Shown one piece after another: positions 23,301-32,300 of a stretch of DNA of 64,000 nt. Origin of the DNA: Bagarius yarrelli (lineage: Eukaryota; Chordata; Actinopteri; Siluriformes; Sisoridae); assembly GCA_005784505.1 (NCBI GenBank), contig VCAZ01000041.1, forward strand, positions 2,643,501 to 2,707,500, read 5' to 3'. Each line of letters starts with the position of its first letter. The first letter of the stretch is position 1. The notes under the pieces were generated by a model. That model was not told the DNA's origin. It did no database searches and saw only the letters and a program-made list of their open reading frames with translations. A program made the translations under genes and the position numbers.

Positions 23301-26300
23301 ATTATAGCTGACTTTGGACAAATTCAGTCCCCCAACTACCCTGATGACTATCAGTCTAGTAAAGTGTGTGTGTGGAAGGTAACTGTGCCCGAAGGCTTTT
23401 ACGTGGCACTTTCCTTTCAGGAATTTGAGGTAAGAGTTATGTAACCTTACATGGCTAACATGGTGACATAAATTGGAAAAGCTGTACCAAAAAACCCCAC
23501 CCCATATTTTTGTCCTTTTGTCCACCTGTCTGCAAAAAAAGGAAATGATGATTTTTTGATAACTGGTGGTGAGCTATGGTTTGTGCATACTGTTTTGTAC
23601 AGCTGGACAGGCATGACAGCTGTGCATATGATTATGTGGAGGTGCGTGACGGTAGCTCAGAGACTGACCCGCTGCTCGGAAAATTCTGCGACAGACAAAA
23701 TCCACAAGACATCAAAAGCAGCTCCAATCAACTCTGGATAAAGTTCGTCTCAGATGATTCTATTAATAGACGTGGGTTTTCTGCGAACTTTTTTAAAGGT
23801 ATATATTATTTTATTTTTTATATTAAATACCAAAATTTGGTATTTAACCAGAAATGTTTAGGGTCTCTATTATTCAAAATCAAATTAATTTATTTTGGTT
23901 AAAAAAAGGATGACAAGCCTAAAATCAGAATACATAAGAATAATATTGAAAGTAAAGTAAAAAAATTGACAACATTAAAAAAAAATAATTACAGAAACCT
24001 TTCACCGTTTTGTGTAAAATGGACTTAAAAGATTTGGTCCTACTTTTAGTTAGATTATTACAATAAGGAAATTATTTTGGTGTATCAGCATGGAGTTATA
24101 ATAAGACAGAGACAGCAGCTGTCACCTTCTATAAAGGAAACATTACTTTGGAAAAGAAAGGAAACAAACCAGAACACAATCTAGAACTGGAATAGGAAAA
24201 ATAAATAAACAACAAAAAGGAACTAGCATCACAAGCTATAGCATTAACATTAGCAATTAGCATTTAGCATTACCATGACCACTTGAGCAAAGGAAATTAC
24301 CTTGAAAATTAACATTAGAACATGACATTATAAAAAAAGAAATTATAACAATGATATAAAAAATAGGGACAGAAAGTGCTATTGAAACTTTATTAAACTT
24401 GCCCCATAGGGGTAATACAATGGTCTTAAAAATGGTTTGCCCAAAGCGAGGCTTAATCGTTGCACTTGAGCTGTGCTGACCTTTACAAATTCCCCAAATG
24501 CAGGACTTTTGACTGCATAATGCATTCTGACATTGAACGACTGTGCTTGCGCTTTTCCCTCTCTCATGGGGCAGGGGTGACTCGAAAGGTTTAGTCTTTG
24601 GGTAATTAATCGGAGGACTTTCTTTTAAGCCCAAACACCGCCAAGCTGCCACTATTGGGGCCCCTTTTCCTGCTCCAGGGGTGCTGTATGCTCTAATCCC
24701 AGTTACCTACAATAAGCTGTGATGCGGTGATGTACATATAGCAAATAAAAAGCTGCTATTCTATATAGTGATCTATTATATTCTGATTTTATACCATTTA
24801 CTCTATCACGCTTATTATTATTCATTCATCTTTCTATGCATTATTCAAAACTTCCTGATTTACATTGGATTTCTCGGAACCATTTTGTATAATACTAGTT
24901 ATAAGTGATTTAAATAACTGAACCAGGCATAAGTTAATGTCAACTATAATACAAAACATTTTCTGGAAATCAGTCTTTGTTCTGATAATTAAGTCATTTT
25001 TTTTTTATCTAAAATGTTGACATTTTTGGCGCAGAGGTGGATGAATGCTCCAAACCTGATAAAGGTCAGTGCCGTCAGAGGTGCATTAACACGCTGGGGA
25101 GTTATCGCTGTGCCTGTGACCCTGGATATAAACTTTCCCCAGACCGACGCAGCTGTGAGGGTGAGGGATTATATATAAATTATAATACAGTACAAAACAC
25201 ACACACGTTTTTTATCTTTCTGAATAAATTCTGATATTTTTATCTTTGTTTTTAACCCCGATTTTAATCAATTAACTAAACTGTCAGCTTGTATAAAAGA
25301 CAAACACTTGGTGTACTTATAGTGCTGTGCGCTTCCAAATTTGTAGCAATATTTCAGGAGAACCATATTGTCGGTGACACATACTGTCATTGTTTTAGAA
25401 GCAAACATGGTGGAAAAAATAAGGGGGCGCCTCAGGCTTTGTCTTTTTTTATATATTTACATTTTTTATTATTTCAGTGTATTTAAATATATATTGTATC
25501 GTGATGTGAGATAGTGGGAAAATGGTAGCGTAGTGGTCAAGGTTTTGGACTGCTAATTGGAAGATTGGGGTTTAATTCCCAGCACCACCAAGATACCACT
25601 GTTGGACCCCTGAGCAAGACCCATAACCCCCAAATGCTCAGGTGTATAAAAGCAATAAATGTAAGTCGCTCTGGATAAGGACATCTGCTAAATGCTGTAA
25701 ATGTGTATTGTATCCAGCCCCAGTGTGTGTTGAACTCTTTATTATGTGTGTGTGTGTGTGTGTGTGTGTAGCAGCTGCATGTGGAGGTTACCTCACGGCG
25801 TTAAATGGCTCGGTGTTCAGTCCTGGTTGGCCTCATGAATACCCACATAATAAACACTGTGTGTGGCAGCTCATCGCTCCTCCACACTACACCATCACAC
25901 TGCTGTTCCACAGCTTCGACACAGAGGGCATTGATGTCAGTGTGTGTGTGTGTTTGTTTGCATGTGTCTGTGCATAAGTTTGCGTTTGTCTTTCTTTTTT
26001 TGCTCATTATTTATTCAGCTCCTGTTCATGCAGTTTCTCTGACTAATTATTAGGTGTGTAAATATGATTATGTGGAGGTTCGCGGTGAATCCAGTCTCCA
26101 TGGAAGATTCTGCGGCGCTGCGACTCCAGAGCCGATCACCTCCGACTCCAACATCCTGCACATAGAGTTTAAATCCGACAGCACCGTGTCCCGCAAGGGC
26201 TTCACAGCAACCTACTTCTCTGGTGAGATACCTGTCTGTCTGGGTATCTATCTGTCTGTCTGTCTTCCTGTCTGGGTATCTACCTGTCTGTGTGCCTGTT

Positions 26301-29278
26301 TGTGTATTTGCCTGTCTGTCTGTATGGGTATCTACCTGTCTGCCTGTCTGTCTGGTATCTACCTGTCTGTCTGTCTGGGTATCTTTCTGTCTGCCTGCCT
26401 GCCTGTGTATCTACCTGCCTGCCTGCCTGTCTGGGTATCTACCTTTCTGTTTGCCTGGGTATCTTCCTGTCTGGGTATCTACCTGTCTGTCTGCCTGTCT
26501 GTCAGACGGTCAGGCAGACAGGAAGATACCCAGACAGACAGACAGACAGGCAGACAGACAGGTAAATACCCAGGCAGACAGACGGTCAGGCAGACAGGAA
26601 GATACCCAGACAGACAATCTGCCTGGGTATCTACCTGTCTGTCTGTCTGCCTGTATGTGTGCCTGTCTGTCTGTCTGTCTTGGAATCTACCTGTGTCTGT
26701 CTGGGTATCTACTTGTTTGTTTGTCTGCCTGTCTGTCTGGATATTTACCTGTCTGCCTGCCTGTGTATCTGTCTGCCTGCGTGTCTATCTATCAGCTATC
26801 AACTTCTTTTATATTTTTTTCATTGGCGCTTCTATGAAAACATGTCTATTATATTATATTGGATTGGATTAGATCAGACAGACAGAATAATATAGAATAC
26901 ATTTACAGTTATAGAATTCGGCAGATGTCCTTATCCAGAGCAACTTACATTTATTTCATTTATGTAACTGAGCAATTGGGGGTTAAGGGCCTTGTTCAGG
27001 GTCCCAACAGTGGCAACTTGGTGGTGCTGGGAATCGAACCCTGATCTTCCAATTTAGCAGTCCAACACCTTAACTTGAAGGTTACCACTTCAGTCATAAG
27101 ATCTAGATATATTATATTATATTATATTATATTATATTATATTATATTATATTTATAATAAAATTGATTGACTGCATACCAGTAAATACAATAGACTTAG
27201 TTTTTTTCATCTCCTATAGATGTGGACGAGTGCTCCCGAGAGAACGGCGGCTGCCAGCACAAGTGTATAAACACATTGGGAAGTTACAGCTGTCGCTGCC
27301 ACACCGGCTTTATCTTACACACCAACATGCATGACTGCAAAGAAGGTAAACTCTCCCACTCCTGTGCAGCTTCTACAATAACAAGTAGTCCAGTGAGCTT
27401 ATGTGCTGTGCAAACAGTTTAGCATGAAAAGAATTGTTGATGATACAAGAGCTAAACTGCGAGTCTAAAAAAACCTAATACATAAAAATAATCAAATGAA
27501 AGCATTCCTGTGATGATGACATGTAAAGGGGGGTTAAATTACAGCACAGATTGTAAAGTGATGTAAAAATTAGATACTGGCTGCATGTTCTTATTTAAAC
27601 CACACAAACACACCCACACACACACACAAGCTCCGTCAGATATAAAAGAAGTAATTGGCACAAACTGAGTCTACCTTTTTTATCAAATTTTGCAATTTAA
27701 TAAAAAAGGTAGACTCGATTTGTGCCAATTACCCCAAAACTATCATTTTAAAATGCTTTTATAAACATAACTCCAAAATGTACAACGATCGTAATTAGAC
27801 CTTTTAAAATTACAAGTATAATAAAAAAATAATAAAAATTGATGGAAAAATAATCACAGTGTAGAACGGGGCTGGTAATAGACGAGTATTTGGATGGTGA
27901 ATCATGTATGCCATTGTTGTATGTATCCATCACAGTCTATTCACTGAAAAGGACATCTTTCATTCTAATGATAGAAAAAAAATCTGGACAAAACAATCAG
28001 CTTGTCTTTTCTCATCGTACCGCTGATTGCATCCTTTTCACAAGAGAAGAGACTGCAAACAATTCAGTCGATGGTGATGATGATGAGGATGATGAGGAGG
28101 AGGACTCAGCTGTGAAATGGAAAAGCATATAGAAGAATAGTTGCTCATTTTGTCAAGCATTCTTCTCTTTAATAATGAGACGCTTCAACCTAGACGGATA
28201 AAGACATCTTTGTTTGCACTGCTAGGTGAAGAAACAGGACACCAATATGGGAGTAATGCATAAAAAAGTAATAAACTGAAGTCCTGTGTTTATAGAATTC
28301 TATGAACACAATGAAATAATGGAACACTAATATCGTCCGTCCCAACCGATCAATACTGTAACCGTGACATCATCTTTCAGACCCTTTGACTCATGTAGTC
28401 GACTCCAGCCTATGTGAACAGGGTGTTATGAACATACAGTACATATGTTGACAGACAGGTAGGAAAGCCTATTATAATGTTTGGATCAAACATTTCTCTG
28501 TCCTACGCCTTCACAAAATATATAAATAAATATAAATACTTTTATATTTTAATTCCTAATAAACAGAAAAGTATGCTTTGATGCTTCACATCTGTAATAG
28601 ATGAAAGGAAGTTTTTTTAAGGTAATCTATTACTGCGTCCCTTCTTCACTGGCTCTCTGTGTCTGCCTGCTTCAGATTCAAAACACTGATGTGTGTACAA
28701 AAAAAACAAAAAAAAACAGAGCAGCACTCGTTCTCACCTTAAATTACTTTTATCAGTCCCTGCAATGCAGAATGCTATCTCAGCTTCTGTTCCATTAGTC
28801 CTAGCATCTTTCAGGGTACAAGATAGGTCTGCCTCCGGAATCTTCTATGTTGTTGCACCAAGGTGGTGGAATAAACTTTGCAGCACTAGAAGAATAGTTG
28901 AGTCACTGGCTGTCTTCAGTATACTGCTGAATATGTACTCTATTCAATGTTTTTACACAAATCAGCCATAAAAGAAAAATCACTAAGTGGTGTCATGTAA
29001 AGCATGGATTATCTCAGAGTGGCGTACCGAAGGGTTTCCAACAGGGCCTTTTATAAACAACTGTAAACCACATACACACATTTTACACATCTCTGTTACA
29101 GAGAATGCAGATATATGCAAATAATGCGCCGAATATTATGCCGACCGACATTATATGGCTTGTTGTGTTCAGTGCTGCCTGTTAGCCACTCATAGTACTT
29201 ATAGTTGCAATCTTTGGAATAGCACAGAAATTCTTTGGCCTTTGTTAGTGAATGGATGTAGATCTTTCTCAATTATTT

Positions 29279-29352
<74 letters not shown>

Positions 29353-32300
29353 AAATAATTGAGAAAGATCTACATCCATTCACTTTGCTAATTTCAGGAC
29401 ATATTAACATTATATATAATTAAATAACAATAAAATTAAAGTTGAAGAATTTCGAAAGACTTTAAATGGCCAAACATTGATGGAATTTGTAAAAGTAAAT
29501 GATCCTGGACAGTTGGGCATCTCCGAATAGCAGATCTTTTGTGATATTTCCAGTATGCAGTGGCTATTATGTACCAAAAGTGGCCCAAGAATGGACAGGG
29601 TTCTGGGAGCCCATTGTTTATTCATGCAAGATTAGCTATTTGGTCCAATCACTACTACTGATGGGACTAGTGTAGGACAAATTTCTGAAAAATCAGCGCT
29701 TTTGACTCACCCCTATGAACGTTTTTAAAGAAGCAGTCTATATGAGACAGTTCTACTTTCTGTGAACATATTACAATGTACTATCTCAGTTTTATGTTGG
29801 CCTCAGAAAAGAGCTCTCAATTAGGCCACACCATTTATAACACAGACAGCCACACAGGAATTCTTCCCAGCTTGCTGAAGCTACCAAATTTATCAAAAAA
29901 AGTTATCAGCATAAGGCAGAATCTCTAATGCCACAGGTAATTAGCGTCCTTGTCTCAGCAAGAGAAACGTAAGCTTCTGATTGCTAGAGATGTATGATAT
30001 TCCCTTATTGCTTTAGCTGCTAGGTTCCTGGTTCCTGGGTTCCTCTCCAAGTAGATTCAATCCAGAAGAGAGATTTAGCTTTACATAATCATTTCAAATG
30101 TACTGGTCCTGCACCGCAGACTAAATTACTATTAGAGTGAGGTACTGTGACTTTGTCGGAAAAAAGTCCTGAAAGCAGATGGCCCTAGCACACAAACCTG
30201 AGGGAGCTGGTCTCATTTCTGAGGTACTTTTGGAAAAAAAGGATTACATCTTTAAGTGTTTGCTTATTATGACTGTTTAAGGTATCCACTGTACATCCAG
30301 CATAGTTGCCATAAAATATTCTACCAAAAAACGTTCAGTATCCAGACCCGAAAAAGAATACACAAAACTGACCTTGTTCATGTTTTTACAATGGTCTTTG
30401 TCACAAAGCAGCTGTACAGAATCACAGAAATAATAAAATGTGAATAAAACATAAACCAATTTGTCCCTGATAAGCAAGCTGAGGGCAACGCTGGTAAAGA
30501 AAAACTCCCTAAAGAAACCTTGAGAGGAACCAGACTCAACAAAGAACCCATCCTTATTTGGGTGAAAAACAGGTAGTAGGAATTATGCAGTCACACTGTG
30601 TGTGTGTAGGCAACTGAAGTCCTCAGAAAACAGCTGGAGCGTCTTTCTTTCTTCTAGATAGACTTGATAGGATATCGAAGTGAAATCTTAGAACAGCCAA
30701 ATAATCCCCAACGTTGAGACTGATCCAGCTGTAACTTTCAAAGAAGTTTTCCGTCAGATGGCTTTATGACAGCTGGATTTTCTGTATTATACAGCACTAA
30801 ATAAGATTGTCTCAAGTTCCTAAAACACACAGACAAGCACAAGGATTGATCTATAGAGCTTTATACACTTACTGTATAATAGCAACCCCAGTGTGTCTTT
30901 GGTTAATGTAATTCTGGGTTATCTTGTTTGGCCTTTCACACGTCCAGAACCTGATGTTTCACAACTTACATTCCCACCCTGACTTATTGTTCTTATTAGC
31001 ATGTTTGTGTCCTTAAGAGCCATAATTGGATCAACACAGCAAGCAGCTTCTGTAGATAAAGGCTTGTTTTTCCAATGACGCATCAGCTTGACAGCTTCGT
31101 GCATTTGTTTTTTGCACATTTCAGGAGGCGCTGACGCGAATTTAATGTACAGTTTGTATAATATGTCAATTTTGTATCATTTCCAGATTTCTTTTGCTTA
31201 TCTCTCCCTATTAAAAAAAATTATACTATTAAAGACTAACTTTACTCTAAAACATGGAGCAGAATTTCCTCATTTACAGCATTTGGCAGACGTCCTTATT
31301 CAGAGCGACTTTTATCTCTTTTATACAACTGAGCAATTGGGGGTTAAGGGCCTTGCTCAGGGGCTCAACAGTGGCAACTTGGTGGTGCTGGGAATCGAAC
31401 CCAACAGTGGCAACTTGATGGTGCTGGGCATCGAACCCTGATCTTTCCTGGGGAAGTAAAGTGTTGAGAGGTTACTTAGGTATTTAAAACTTAAGGTAGT
31501 TTATATCGTAGTAAATTGCTATGCTGGGGTAATTTGTTGTGTTAATTATACTACACTTGTTTTAGTAACCCTACTATAGTAAAACATACAAATCACCAAA
31601 TCTGGTCTTTCACACTTTTTTTTAATTAAAATATAGTTGACTACAATACACTGTTCACTACAGTTCTTTCTATAGTTTGGTGTTAACAGTAACCGAGTAT
31701 AAATACTATAACAAACTAAATACCTTTGTAAATACTATAATATAATACCCCTTTGCACAGCCTTCCAGTTTAGTTGCTTGTAAAATATACTAAAAGATTT
31801 ATTACAGTTCACTAGAGTTTATACTTTAGTATGCTGCAGCAGGAAATTGTAATATACTGTAGTATTTGTAATATACTATGGTATTTTTTTATCTGGGTAA
31901 CTCTTTCCCTCTCTCTCTCCCTTTCTCTCATTAGTAATCTGGGTAACGGCCTTCAGATCAGATTTTATCTTCTTATCTTCTTAATTAATCTGGGAAAAAC
32001 AATGTCCACCATTTCATCCTTCATTCAGATGATGAGATTTTCGCATTTCCGCTTGGTGGAATGTTTAGCTGAATGATTGTCTTGTTTTATTGATGTTCTG
32101 TTGGTCTGTTCAGATGGTTGTGACCATGTGATTACCAGTATCCCTGTCTCCATTATGAGCCCCAACTGGCCAGGTAATTATCCCAACAAGAAGGTGTGCA
32201 CTTGGGCTCTAAACACTACACCAGGCCACCGAGTCAAACTGGTATGTCTACGTTTCCTCTTTTTTCTATATTTTTAATAGAGCATATTAACACCTTCTGG

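Larger units (their letters stand above)
19415..23798 (+). other. tolloid exons 8-12: CUB1 and CUB2
   Basis: CUB1 (exons 8-10) starts CGENLQDSSGNFSSPGFPNG and has the YDYVEVRDG block and a WVGKGF end. CUB2 (exons 11-12) starts with C-G-E-E and has YDYVEVRDG and the SINRRGF end. These domains bind substrate and calcium in the family. Exon boundaries fall in phase 1 at domain edges, as expected for shuffled modules. Confidence 0.92.
25035..27345 (+). other. tolloid exons 13-16: cbEGF1, CUB3, cbEGF2
   Basis: Exon 13 is a calcium-binding EGF module (VDEC ... CINTLGSYRCACDPGY). Exons 14-15 form CUB3 (ACGGYLT ... CKYDYVEVRG ... SRKGF). Exon 16 is the second cbEGF (DVDECS ... CINTLGSYSCRCHTGF). Exon 14 has a tandem TAGCAG acceptor after a (TG)n run; the second AG (exon start 25775) matches the family spacing. 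Confidence 0.92.
27346..32113. other. tolloid intron 16 (about 4.8 kb)
   Basis: Holds two striking hairpin sequences (27651-27732; 29247-29384), an acidic open frame (27890-28132), a LINE fragment (28640-28945), a dispersed fish repeat (about 30380-30600) and a V-SINE (31275-31447). The stretch 31490-31880 is dense in short self-complementary motifs such as ACTATAGTA. No further tolloid module was seen. Confidence 0.6.

Noticed and set aside
26054..26872. Long open frame running on from tolloid exon 15 into a Cys/Leu/Ser repeat
   Set aside because: The frame after 26222 is the CTGT minisatellite. A GTGAGA donor and the in-phase EGF2 exon at 27220 show that the exon ends at 26222.
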